DNA of 63,545 nt from contig DATIFQ010000546.1 of the NCBI GenBank assembly GCA_035455185.1, positions 1 to 63,545 on the forward strand, given 5' to 3'. The stretch's first letter is position 1. The number at the start of each line of letters is the position of its first letter. Below the pieces are notes generated by a model. That model made no database searches, was not told the DNA's origin, and worked only from the letters and a program-made list of their open reading frames with translations. This DNA is from JAEHDI01 sp035455185. GTDB taxonomy: Bacteria > Acidobacteriota > Terriglobia > Bryobacterales > Bryobacteraceae. This document shows positions 18,234-26,983 of the stretch, one piece after another. Both the position numbers and the translations under genes were made by a program.

Positions 18234-19898
18234 CTACCGAAATGTGACACCCTTTATGTGCTGGATTGTGTACTGAATGTTGGCGGCGTCCAAGCCGGCA
18301 GCCGAGAACCTGGTCAGCTCGGGAGACGGCTGCACGCCCACAGCAAGAAGACCAGACGGCAGATGAGCAACCGGGCTGCTGCCCGAAGGAATCGCCCTCA
18401 GGATCGACTTTGGAACTGTGAAGCTTCCCGTTGCCGCCCGCTCGGTGCAAACGAATGAACCGACGATGTTTCCGGAGAGCGACGCACCAACGATCGTCAC
18501 CGCTTGCTTCGCCGGATCGCCGCCGTTCCAGGTGAGCGTCAGGTCCTGCCCCCGGTCAACGTCCGAGATGCCATCCCGATTCGTCCACGCGAAGGCCGGT
18601 GGAATTGTAACTCTCGCTTCGAATGGCCCGATGTCCGCGCCCCCGGCGCCGTTGTCCAACTTATAGTCTCCCGGAACGAGAAAGTCCGGCAGCGGCTGCC
18701 CATCGGGCTGGGATCCACCGAGCGTTGAGGAGTAGATTCCCTTCGAAACGAGGCTGATCTGCTTTGAGCCCTGTGGTCCGGTGACGTTCACGAACGGTCC
18801 GGCGTCGAGCGTCCGCGCCGGTGCAGGATCAGACGAGAACCACTGAACTTCATCCTGCGCCCGAATTGTGAACACCATGCAGGCGCCGGGCACGGAAGAG
18901 ACCTGCACTCCGCCCAGACCAGCCAGCATTTCGAGGGCGCTACGGCGGAAGAACGACGCAGAAGCCTGATCGACCGACCCCTCCGCCGTCCCGATCTTGC
19001 TGTACACCCTGCCAAGGTTGATCGCGCCAAACTTCGCCTCGCCCGCGGCCATCGTTCTCTCTACATCGGCTGCCGCCATACCGCCGGGATCCGAGCAGGC
19101 CTTCCCGGAGGAGGCAATCGACATCGTCGCAAAATGGGTCCACGACCCGCGAACCATCACCGCCACAGGAACGAAACAGCCCTCGGCGCCGGAGGGCACC
19201 TCGAACAGGACCTGGTCCAACCCCGCGCAGCACCCGGAACGCCCCTTGTAACTGACCTTGGCCTCCCGGCCACCCACGAAAACGCGGACGTCATAGGGCA
19301 GATCTTCGATGCGCGGCGGCCCGGCGAACTCGTCATAACTGACCGCGCCGAGTCCGGTACCCCACAGGAACAGCAATTGCCCCGGTTTGGCGGCCTGGTT
19401 GATCAGATTGACCTGGTAGTTGGTATCGGTGATCACCGCCGGGCCGCTGCCGCCGCTGTTCAACGTATACATTCCGAAACCGTTCTCGATGACGCGGACG
19501 GCTATGGGGCTGCTCGTCTTACCGTTGTACGAGACGGTAAGCTGGCCATCGCCTGTTGGCGCCGCCGAGGGCATGATCGCCGAGATCTGCGTCGCCGGTC
19601 CGTTGAGCGGCACACTCGCCCGGGAGATCGGAACGGCGTCGATGGTGGTGTTGCCGATCTTCACCTGGACTGTGATGCCGTCCATCTGCGTTCCCAGCGG
19701 AAATGCCGATACCTGCTTGAATCCGGACGGCCCGAGGTCCCTCCCGAACACAGTGAAGATGGCTCCTCTCGGAATGCCCCAGTTCGCCGTGCCGGGCAGT
19801 GAGTAGCTCGCCGAATGGAGGACCGAGTCGACCACGGGCTGAGCACACGAGATGCCAGGGGTGAGCAGACCAGTGAAGACCAGCAAGATGTACTTCAT
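18234..19898 (-). CDS. Secreted protein with Solibacter-type (TIGR03437) domain
   Basis: A 554-residue exported protein. Residues 1-19 are a signal peptide (MKYILLVFTGLLTPGISCAQ). The segment PVVDSVLHSASYS, GIPRGAIFTVFGRDLGP through LLFLWGTGLGAVSYDE matches the domain named for its expansion in Solibacter (TIGR03437), here N-terminal rather than C-terminal. The rest is beta-rich with four or more cysteines (GCCAGLD, GCFVPVAV) and no catalytic motif that I recognise. ATG 19898 has a perfect AGGAGG, which overlaps the stop codon of the upstream SBBP-repeat gene, so the two are translated from one message. A cell-surface or extracellular role is inferred. Confidence 0.82.
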   Translation of the reverse strand: MKYILLVFTGLLTPGISCAQPVVDSVLHSASYSLPGTANWGIPRGAIFTVFGRDLGPSGFKQVSAFPLGTQMDGITVQVKIGNTTIDAVPISRASVPLNGPATQISAIMPSAAPTGDGQLTVSYNGKTSSPIAVRVIENGFGMYTLNSGGSGPAVITDTNYQVNLINQAAKPGQLLFLWGTGLGAVSYDEFAGPPRIEDLPYDVRVFVGGREAKVSYKGRSGCCAGLDQVLFEVPSGAEGCFVPVAVMVRGSWTHFATMSIASSGKACSDPGGMAAADVERTMAAGEAKFGAINLGRVYSKIGTAEGSVDQASASFFRRSALEMLAGLGGVQVSSVPGACMVFTIRAQDEVQWFSSDPAPARTLDAGPFVNVTGPQGSKQISLVSKGIYSSTLGGSQPDGQPLPDFLVPGDYKLDNGAGGADIGPFEARVTIPPAFAWTNRDGISDVDRGQDLTLTWNGGDPAKQAVTIVGASLSGNIVGSFVCTERAATGSFTVPKSILRAIPSGSSPVAHLPSGLLAVGVQPSPELTRFSAAGLDAANIQYTIQHIKGVTFR

Positions 19899-19909
19899 CT
19901 CATATCCTC

Positions 19910-22900
19910 CTAGTCCGGTGAGCCCAACACATAAAACCGGAACCGGTTCGACTGTACGTCGTTCCACGTCAGGGTTAGATCGAGTTCCTTATTACCCTCG
20001 CCAACGTCCGTATGCTTCGGGATCAGGATTGCCGCCTGCGCCACCCCCACCAGACCGGGTACGAGGGTAAACGACTTGAGTTCACCACTCGTGCCCTGCT
20101 GCGGCGTCGCGGGCTTCGAGAGTATGATCCCTTGCGGCTTCTCGATTACTTCGACCTGAGTTGATGGAGCCGGAACACCCGAACTAACGGGTGGATTCGT
20201 CCGCCCCCCTCCAGTGAGGTACGCGATCATCGTGTCGCCCGCATGCAACAGGTTCGTGGGAGTGTTTAGAGTACCGTCCTGCTTGTAGACAGCGAGAATT
20301 CCCGGCGCCATGCCTCGCGGTGTGACGCCGAAGGACCGGCTTGAGACGCCGTCCACCGCCACCGTGAGGAACGTTTGAGAGTCGATTGCCACGGAGTATG
20401 GCAACTGCGCCACGATCTTGTCAGCGCTGACCGAGAACAAAGGAAGCACCCGGCCAGGCACGGCAACGGTCGTGCCTCCGAGCTGCACAGGTAATGGCGT
20501 AGCCCGGATTTCGATGGGCTTGCCCGCCTCCGCTGTCTGTTTCGCCAGCCGTTGGCCAGTGATTTCGATAATGCACCCCGGCGCAACCGCTGTCCCTCCC
20601 GAACCGAAGTTCACGACTTTCGTTATAACCGGCCGTTCGATGGGCGACGTCTGCGAAAAGTCCACTTTTGCGACGAAGGCGTTGCGCGGGCCGCGCAGCC
20701 CGGGCTGAAAAGACTCGGCGGTGGCCGGGAAGTCGGCTGATCCTGTCTGCCCCGTAAGATACGCATTGCCGGCCGAATCGAGGGCGACGGATGCCGCCGT
20801 GTCCGGGCCGGAACCGCCCAGAAACGTTCCGTACAGTAGCGACTTTCCCGCCGGATCGAGTTTCATCAGAAAGCCGTCCGACTGGCCTCGAAGTGCCACC
20901 TGAAACGCGTCCTCCGATACGCGCAGGCCCGCCGATGTTGTCCGGCCCGCTACTACTACGTTTCCGGATGAATCCACCGCAACCGCACGGCCGGCTTCAT
21001 CATTACCCTCCGCAAGCCGGTTTGAGAACACGATTGCGGAACCAGCTGCGTTTAACTTAGTGACGAAGGACCGGCCGGCCACCGTGAACGACCCTTCCGT
21101 CGTAGGGAAATTGGCCGAGGTCGTCTGGCCGGCAAGGTACGTGTTTCCGGCCGGATCCCCGGCGATTCCGTAGACTTCGTCGTTGCCGTCACCGCCCAAG
21201 TAGGTTGCGTAGCCAAGACTCGCCCCGCCGGCGTTCAGCTTCACGACAAACGTGTCCCACCCCCCGCCGCCAAAGCGCGTCTGGTACGCACCTGCGGTGG
21301 CTGGAAAATCCTGGGAGGTTGTCATCCCGGCGACGTAGACGTTGCCCGAAGAGTCGATCGCGATGCTGGATGGATCGTCAAAGCCGCTGCCTCCAAGAAA
21401 CGTCGAGTACAGCAGTGCTGTGCCGTTGGGATCGACTTTGGTGATGAACGCGTCGCGCTGGCCTTTGAAGACCGCCTGCAGCGCGCCGGGCGTGACGGGG
21501 AAATTCGCGGAGGCCGTTGCTCCGGTCACGTAGGCGCTGCCGCTGCCGTCGACTGCCACCGCGGCCGACGTCTCATACCCGTTGCCGCCGAGGCTATAAC
21601 AGTACGCAACATCGCTTCCCATCGGACTCAGCTTGACAACGAACGCCATACCGCTTCCGCGGCTCCGTTCCGCCGGGCAGGGAAGCGTCCCATAGCCTTT
21701 GACGCCGACGACGTACGCGCTCCCGGCCGCGTCCACGGCGATGCCGGTGCCGGTTTCCTTGTCACTCCCTCCGAAGTAGGTCGAGTACACGATGTTCTTA
21801 CCGGCCGGGTCTATCTTCGTTACAAATACATCTGTGTTGGAGTTGCCCCCGGGAGTATTCTGGAGCGCTCCTTCGTTGACGGGAAAGTCCGTCGAGATCG
21901 TCGTCCCCGTCACGTAAGCATTGCCGGTGGCATCCACGGAAATGGAATTGCCGGCCTCCGCATCGGAAGAACCGCCCCCACCCAGGAAACTCGAGAAGGC
22001 CAAGGTGGAACCGAGAGGATCAAGCCGGGAGGCGAAGCTGTCGAAGCCGCCTCTCGTTAAACTTCCGCCCCACGCGCCCAGTGTTACCGGGAAATCAGCT
22101 GAAATTGTGACTCCGGTTACCCAAGCCTCGCTCGCCGGCGTCCCGGCGGCGCTGTAAATCCGGTCTTCGGATGCGCCACCCAGGTAAGTGAGGTACCGCA
22201 ATTGGAAGTCGGCAAAGTTGAGTGTCGCCACGAAACCGTCGGCCGCTCCGCCTCCGAAACTGCTCTGGCGAGCCCCCCGAGTGACTGGAAGGTCCCGAGA
22301 ATCGGTCTCTCCGGCGACAACCAGAATCCTGCCCGACGGGTCCACCCACACGCTCCGGGCGGTATCCGTTCCCCCTCCACCCAAGAAGACGCCTCGTAGT
22401 ATCTGCGTCCCCTCGGCGTTTAGGCGGAGCACGAAAGCGTCCTGCCCTCCGGACAACGAAAGAAAGCGCCATTCCCGAAGGATCTCGCGCAGATAACGGA
22501 CCGGATCGAGCAGGCCGCCGGCAAACGGCGGTGGCTCGATCGAATTCACCACCGGAAAATCGGTCGAACCGGTCGATCCGACGAGAAATGCATTGCCGGC
22601 CACGTCGAGAGCGACACCGTAGACCGCATCCCTCCAAATCCCTCCGATCAGCGTTGAGTAAGCGGGCGATTCCGATCCGGCGGGGAAGCGGACGGCAAAA
22701 CCCTCGTCGGCTTGGGCTGTCTTTCGCAACGCACCCGCCGTTACCGGGAAATCCGTTGAGGAAGTCGTGCCCCCGACCACGGCGTTCCCCGCTTGATCGA
22801 CCGCCAACGAAGTTGCGTCGTCAATGTACCCTCCGCCGAGAAACGTAGCGTAGAGCAGCGCCGTTCCAGAGGAGTTGATTCTTGCGAAAAACGCATCGGG

Positions 22901-24160
22901 CACGCTGCGAAGCGTCTTCTGAAAAGCGCCCGGCGTGACCGGAAAATCGGTCGAGCTCGTCTGGCCGGTGACGAATGCGTTCCCAGCGCTGTCGATTCCG
23001 ATGGCAGCGCCCGTGTCGATCGAGTTGCCGCCGAGCAGGGTGGAATAGACCAAGGCCGTTCCCGACTGGTTCAGCTTGGCAACGAAGCAGTCACCGCCTC
23101 CCTTCGGGGACGTCTGGAGTGCTCCTGTTGTTGTCGGAAAGCGGTTCGAGGAAGTGGCTCCGGTGACGTACGCGTTGCCCGATGGGTCCACGGCGATGCC
23201 TCGCACCTCGTCGATCGAGTTCCCACCGAGGTATGTCGAATAAATTCGCGTTGCGCCGCTTGGGTCGAACTTGGTCACGAAACCATCGGTCGACCCTTGG
23301 TTAGTCCTGGCGATTGCGCCATCGGTGACCGGAAACTGAGTGGACTGCGTGGAACCTGCGACGTACACGTTGCCCGACAGATCGACCGCAATCGCGCGCC
23401 CGTAGTCGTGGCCGCCCGTCACCGCGCCATCACCGCCCAGGAACGTCGAGTAACTGAGGATCGGGTCGATGCGGATGGGCAGCGACGGATCGTGCGCTCC
23501 GATCTCGAAGGCCACGCGATGGTCCGCTCGAAGCGCGTAGCGCACGGGGATGTTTCGCCGGCCTTTGGGCCCGTCCTGGAAGGCAAGTGGTGCATGCTGG
23601 CGCAGCGCACCGGCGCTCGTATGCAGCACGAGATCTCCGCCATCGAGGCGCAGCGATTCGGCTCCGGAAAACTCAACCTGAACGTCCTTCGGGTTCCGGC
23701 CCGGGCCGACGACGAGGTCGTATTCGACACGCCGCTGGTTCCCGTAATAGACGAGCGTGACTCCCGGATAGATGCCCCGACAGGCAACACGCCCGTAGTT
23801 CGGGATGCCGGTCTTCCAGTCGCGAGGACCGCGTCCGGTCAGGTAGTGGCTGCGCCCGGGTAGGGGGTCAAGCGGGTCCAGGCGGCACGGTCCCGGAGAG
23901 CCAGGGAAGCGCATCCGCACATTGGCGGTCGACCCGGCACCGGACAGGGAGAAGACCGCCTCGCCGCCGGTGAGAAACAGAATGAATCCTTCGCCTCGCG
24001 CCGCGTAACTGACGCGGGGGTCGAATTGCCCTCGGTTGGCCTCAAAGGACAGCGGCAGGTTGCCGAAGCCAGCATTTGCGCGCGAGCCGAAGCATAGCGC
24101 GGGCAGAAACAGCGCCGGGAGCAGGAGGGCCGGCGCCACGAACCGGAGCAGGCATGCCAT
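19910..24160 (-). CDS. Large secreted SBBP beta-propeller-repeat protein with C-terminal TIGR03437 domain
   Basis: A 1416-residue secreted protein. The signal peptide is residues 1-28. An N-terminal domain (about 30-240; FEANRGQFDPRVSYAARG) is the one usually preceding SBBP repeats. Then come about fourteen repeats of roughly 55-75 residues with the core NAYVTGxTxSxDFPVTxGA and LLYSTFLGG; the ninth and thirteenth are degenerate. A C-terminal Solibacter-type domain (about 1190-1416; CIIEITGQRLAKQ, VQLGGTTVAVPG) follows. The ATG has GGAGTG upstream. It is the first gene of an operon with the next TIGR03437 protein. Function unknown; an adhesin or extracellular scaffold is one guess. Confidence 0.88.
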   Translation of the reverse strand: MACLLRFVAPALLLPALFLPALCFGSRANAGFGNLPLSFEANRGQFDPRVSYAARGEGFILFLTGGEAVFSLSGAGSTANVRMRFPGSPGPCRLDPLDPLPGRSHYLTGRGPRDWKTGIPNYGRVACRGIYPGVTLVYYGNQRRVEYDLVVGPGRNPKDVQVEFSGAESLRLDGGDLVLHTSAGALRQHAPLAFQDGPKGRRNIPVRYALRADHRVAFEIGAHDPSLPIRIDPILSYSTFLGGDGAVTGGHDYGRAIAVDLSGNVYVAGSTQSTQFPVTDGAIARTNQGSTDGFVTKFDPSGATRIYSTYLGGNSIDEVRGIAVDPSGNAYVTGATSSNRFPTTTGALQTSPKGGGDCFVAKLNQSGTALVYSTLLGGNSIDTGAAIGIDSAGNAFVTGQTSSTDFPVTPGAFQKTLRSVPDAFFARINSSGTALLYATFLGGGYIDDATSLAVDQAGNAVVGGTTSSTDFPVTAGALRKTAQADEGFAVRFPAGSESPAYSTLIGGIWRDAVYGVALDVAGNAFLVGSTGSTDFPVVNSIEPPPFAGGLLDPVRYLREILREWRFLSLSGGQDAFVLRLNAEGTQILRGVFLGGGGTDTARSVWVDPSGRILVVAGETDSRDLPVTRGARQSSFGGGAADGFVATLNFADFQLRYLTYLGGASEDRIYSAAGTPASEAWVTGVTISADFPVTLGAWGGSLTRGGFDSFASRLDPLGSTLAFSSFLGGGGSSDAEAGNSISVDATGNAYVTGTTISTDFPVNEGALQNTPGGNSNTDVFVTKIDPAGKNIVYSTYFGGSDKETGTGIAVDAAGSAYVVGVKGYGTLPCPAERSRGSGMAFVVKLSPMGSDVAYCYSLGGNGYETSAAVAVDGSGSAYVTGATASANFPVTPGALQAVFKGQRDAFITKVDPNGTALLYSTFLGGSGFDDPSSIAIDSSGNVYVAGMTTSQDFPATAGAYQTRFGGGGWDTFVVKLNAGGASLGYATYLGGDGNDEVYGIAGDPAGNTYLAGQTTSANFPTTEGSFTVAGRSFVTKLNAAGSAIVFSNRLAEGNDEAGRAVAVDSSGNVVVAGRTTSAGLRVSEDAFQVALRGQSDGFLMKLDPAGKSLLYGTFLGGSGPDTAASVALDSAGNAYLTGQTGSADFPATAESFQPGLRGPRNAFVAKVDFSQTSPIERPVITKVVNFGSGGTAVAPGCIIEITGQRLAKQTAEAGKPIEIRATPLPVQLGGTTVAVPGRVLPLFSVSADKIVAQLPYSVAIDSQTFLTVAVDGVSSRSFGVTPRGMAPGILAVYKQDGTLNTPTNLLHAGDTMIAYLTGGGRTNPPVSSGVPAPSTQVEVIEKPQGIILSKPATPQQGTSGELKSFTLVPGLVGVAQAAILIPKHTDVGEGNKELDLTLTWNDVQSNRFRFYVLGSPD

Positions 24161-24314
24161 GGTTCACTCCGACAGCAGCCGGGTTGTGAAGCCCGTCTCC
24201 TCTCTCTACATCGGAGTGCGGCAAAATTCAAGATCTAAAGACCTTAAAATTCATTTTTGCTATCAGGACGTACAGGACCAACGCTCGGAGACCGTTTCCG
24301 GTAGTCCGGATTGC

Positions 24315-25619
24315 CTACGCCTCGCCCGTCAGCTTGATCGGTGGAGTATTCTTCCACTTACCGCGTGTGAAGTCCGGAAAGTCGACTGGCGCGCTGCCGC
24401 GGGCCACCGAGTGCTCCGAGAGCGGCGAAATCACGCTCCACGTCACCGCGTCGTATACGTTCATGTCCGGCTCGGTCCCGCGCTGGATCGCGCGCAGCAG
24501 CCTTGCCCACATGACTGGCGCCGTGGCGCCCCCGCCATGCCCGCGCGCCCGCTTGTACTTCTTTTCGTCGAGATTTCGCCAGAGCGGGTGTTCGAAGTCG
24601 GCGCGGTAGTTTTCAAGCGGCTCCCACTGGTGCGCCTCGGGGCTGCGCCCCTCGATGTAGACCTTCTGGATGTTTCCGGAGAAGTGCCCCTTGGTTCCTT
24701 CGAGGCGCAGCTCCGCCGTCTGCGGGTGGGGTGTATTGGTGTCGAAATAGAGCACCGCGATCTTTCCGCTCGCGGTCATCATCAGGGTCGTGTTGACGTC
24801 GCCCTGCTTCATCTTCATGCCCGCGTAGGGGTGCCGGTCGCCGTAGTAGAGCGACGCATACTCGTTCAGGCACACCGCCTTAGAGCTCATCGAGACGATG
24901 TATTCGAACTTGTCTCCGCGATTGATGTCGAGCCACCACGCCATCGGGCCGATCGGGTGGGTCGGATAGAGGTTGCCGTTGCGGTCCACCGAATGCTGCA
25001 ACCGCCAGGGCTCCCGCTCGGGGTCGAACTTCACCAGCCGCAGGTCGTGAACATAGCCGCCCGTGGCACAGAAGAGCTGGCCAAATAAGCCCTTCTGGGC
25101 CATCTCGAGCACCGTTAGCCCGTGCTGGCTGTAGTTGGCCTGCTCCAGCATGACGCAGTGCTTGCCCGTCTTCTCGGAGGTCTCGACCATCTCCCAGCAC
25201 TCGTCCAGGGTGAGTGCGGCGGGTACTTCGGTGGCCGCGTGCTTACCCGCTTTCATCGCCGCGATGCACACCGGCGCGTGCCATTCCCACGATGTGGCGC
25301 ACAGCACCAGGTCAAGGTCCGTGCGCTCGCAGAGGCGCAGAAAGTCCGTCTTCCCATTCCCGTATAGCGTGGGCGAGGGCTTGCCTGCCTCCTCCACCCA
25401 GCGTTTGGCGCGGTACAGATAATCCTGATTGATGTCGCAGATCGCCGGAACCTCGACCATATCGGTGCCGAGCAGGAGGTCCATGTGGTACGAGCCGCGG
25501 TCGCCAGAGCCTACGATGCCGACGCGGATCGGCCGCGCGTCCCGCTGGGCGCCGGCAGCCTGGAGTGCGGCGGCCAGCACGTTCATTCCGAGCAATTCTC
25601 TTCGATTCCGTTCTTCCAT
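24315..25619 (-). CDS. Gfo/Idh/MocA-fold protein, GH109-like glycosidase
   Basis: A 434-residue NAD-binding protein. The Rossmann motif is VGIVGSGDRGSYH (about 33-45). In place of the usual EKP catalytic motif of Gfo/Idh/MocA dehydrogenases it has EVPAALTLDECWEMVETSEK, and later NRNGNLYPTHPIGPMAWW and INRGDKFEYIVSMSS. These are the blocks I associate with family GH109, the NAD-dependent alpha-N-acetylgalactosaminidases, in which the Tyr and His of the YPTH segment act in catalysis. The substrate here is not known. No convincing signal peptide, although the N-terminus RRELLGMNVLAAALQAAGAQ is Tat-like. ATG has GGAGGAG upstream; it is 16 nt after its paralogue. Confidence 0.82.
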   Translation of the reverse strand: MEERNRRELLGMNVLAAALQAAGAQRDARPIRVGIVGSGDRGSYHMDLLLGTDMVEVPAICDINQDYLYRAKRWVEEAGKPSPTLYGNGKTDFLRLCERTDLDLVLCATSWEWHAPVCIAAMKAGKHAATEVPAALTLDECWEMVETSEKTGKHCVMLEQANYSQHGLTVLEMAQKGLFGQLFCATGGYVHDLRLVKFDPEREPWRLQHSVDRNGNLYPTHPIGPMAWWLDINRGDKFEYIVSMSSKAVCLNEYASLYYGDRHPYAGMKMKQGDVNTTLMMTASGKIAVLYFDTNTPHPQTAELRLEGTKGHFSGNIQKVYIEGRSPEAHQWEPLENYRADFEHPLWRNLDEKKYKRARGHGGGATAPVMWARLLRAIQRGTEPDMNVYDAVTWSVISPLSEHSVARGSAPVDFPDFTRGKWKNTPPIKLTGEA

Positions 25620-25635
25620 GGTGGTCTCCTCCCGC

Positions 25636-26970
25636 TCACACGATCAGGTCCGGATCGATGGGCGCCCGGAGCTTCCACTTGCCCCGCGTAAAGTCGGGGA
25701 TTTCCATCGGCTTGCTGCGGTTGGCGACGGACGTCTCGGTCAGCGGAGTGATGACGCTCCACGCCGCCGCGTCGTACACGTCGATATCGACCGGCCTTCC
25801 CGCGCGCAGGTTTTGGATGAGTCTTGACATCACGAAAAAGTCGATGCCACCGTGCCCGCTTCCCTTCGCCTCTTCCTCGCGGGTCCGCCAGAGCTTCGAG
25901 TCGTATTGCTTGCGGTATTCGGCCGTCTCCTCCCACTCGTGGCGGCCGCGCCAGTTTTCGTCGTTGGCCCGGTTGCTTCGGCCCTCGACGAATGCCTTGT
26001 CCATCAGGCTGTTGAAGACGCCCTTCGTACCCTGGATGCGCAGCAGGTGCTCCTTCACGCGCGGGGTGTTGGTGTTATGCCAGAGGGTGACCGCCCGGCC
26101 CATTTCGGTTCGGAGCAGCGTCACGCTCGTGTCCCCTAGCTTGTAGTCGGTCTTCGAACGGTAGTCGTCCGGGCCGAAATTCTTGATTGCGAATTCCTTC
26201 ATCGCTCCGGGCCGCGAGCTCATCGACACCAGCGATGTCAGCCGGTCACCGCGATTGATGTCCAACCACCAGGCCATCGGTCCCATGGGATGCGTCGGGT
26301 ACAGGTTGCCGTTGCGCCGGATCGTGTGATCCAACCGCCAGGGCTCGCCGTTCGGGACGGTGTTGAACTTCACCGCACGAATGTCGTGCAGATACCCGGC
26401 TTCCGCATAGAGCGGCTCGCCAAGCACGCCGGCGCGGATCATGGTCAGGATGAGAAGCGTCTCTCGGTAGTAGCAGTCGTTCTCGAGCAGTGAGCAAACC
26501 TTGCCGGTTTTCTCCGAGGTTTCCACCAGCTCCCAACACTCCTCCACCGTGAGCGCCGCGGGGACTTCGGTGGCTGTGTCCTTGCCCGCCCTCATCGCGG
26601 CGACCGCGATCGGGGTGTGATATTGCCATGGCGTGGCGTTAACCACAAGGTCCAGGTCGTCGCGCCCGCAAAGGCGGAGGAAATCGGTCTCGCCGCGCGA
26701 GTATCCCTCCGGCTTCGGCTGGCCCGCGTCTACAACGAACTTCTGCGCGCGCGCGAGGTTTGCCTCGTTGATGTCACACAGTGCGTTCATCTTGACGCCC
26801 GGCAGCTTGAGCAGAATGCGCATCAGGTTCGTGCCGCGCCCTCCGACCCCGACGAAACCGACACGGATTGTCTCCTTCGGTTGGGCCGAGGCCGCGGGGG
26901 CCAGAACGCCGGCCGCAGCAACTCCGAGGCCGGCCTTCAACAGGTCGCGCCGGTCAATTGGCTGGTTCAT
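25636..26970 (-). CDS. Tat-exported Gfo/Idh/MocA-fold protein, GH109-like glycosidase
   Basis: A 444-residue paralogue of the neighbouring gene. The signal is a clear twin-arginine leader (RRDLLKAGLGVAAAGVL, cleavage near ASAQ at 30), so it should be exported folded with its nucleotide. Rossmann motif VGFVGVGGRG, EVPAALTVEECWELVETSEK instead of EKP, LENDCYYRE, and RRNGNLYPTHPMGPMAWW with INRGDRLTSLVSMSS all agree with a GH109-type enzyme. A metal- or sugar-binding HGGIDFF segment lies near the C-terminus. It is in an operon with the amidohydrolase upstream (13-nt gap) and the second paralogue downstream. Confidence 0.85.
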   Translation of the reverse strand: MNQPIDRRDLLKAGLGVAAAGVLAPAASAQPKETIRVGFVGVGGRGTNLMRILLKLPGVKMNALCDINEANLARAQKFVVDAGQPKPEGYSRGETDFLRLCGRDDLDLVVNATPWQYHTPIAVAAMRAGKDTATEVPAALTVEECWELVETSEKTGKVCSLLENDCYYRETLLILTMIRAGVLGEPLYAEAGYLHDIRAVKFNTVPNGEPWRLDHTIRRNGNLYPTHPMGPMAWWLDINRGDRLTSLVSMSSRPGAMKEFAIKNFGPDDYRSKTDYKLGDTSVTLLRTEMGRAVTLWHNTNTPRVKEHLLRIQGTKGVFNSLMDKAFVEGRSNRANDENWRGRHEWEETAEYRKQYDSKLWRTREEEAKGSGHGGIDFFVMSRLIQNLRAGRPVDIDVYDAAAWSVITPLTETSVANRSKPMEIPDFTRGKWKLRAPIDPDLIV

Positions 26971-26983
26971 GTTCTTTTGCCCT

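Noticed and set aside
22793..23863. A 356-codon plus-strand frame inside the SBBP gene
   Set aside because: It is created by the repeated codons of the SBBP repeats on the other strand.
19910..24160. Regular repeats in the SBBP gene considered as a CRISPR or tandem DNA array
   Set aside because: The units are coding, 165-225 bases long and divergent at the nucleotide level, with in-frame protein repeats; no short identical repeats with unique spacers are seen anywhere in the window.
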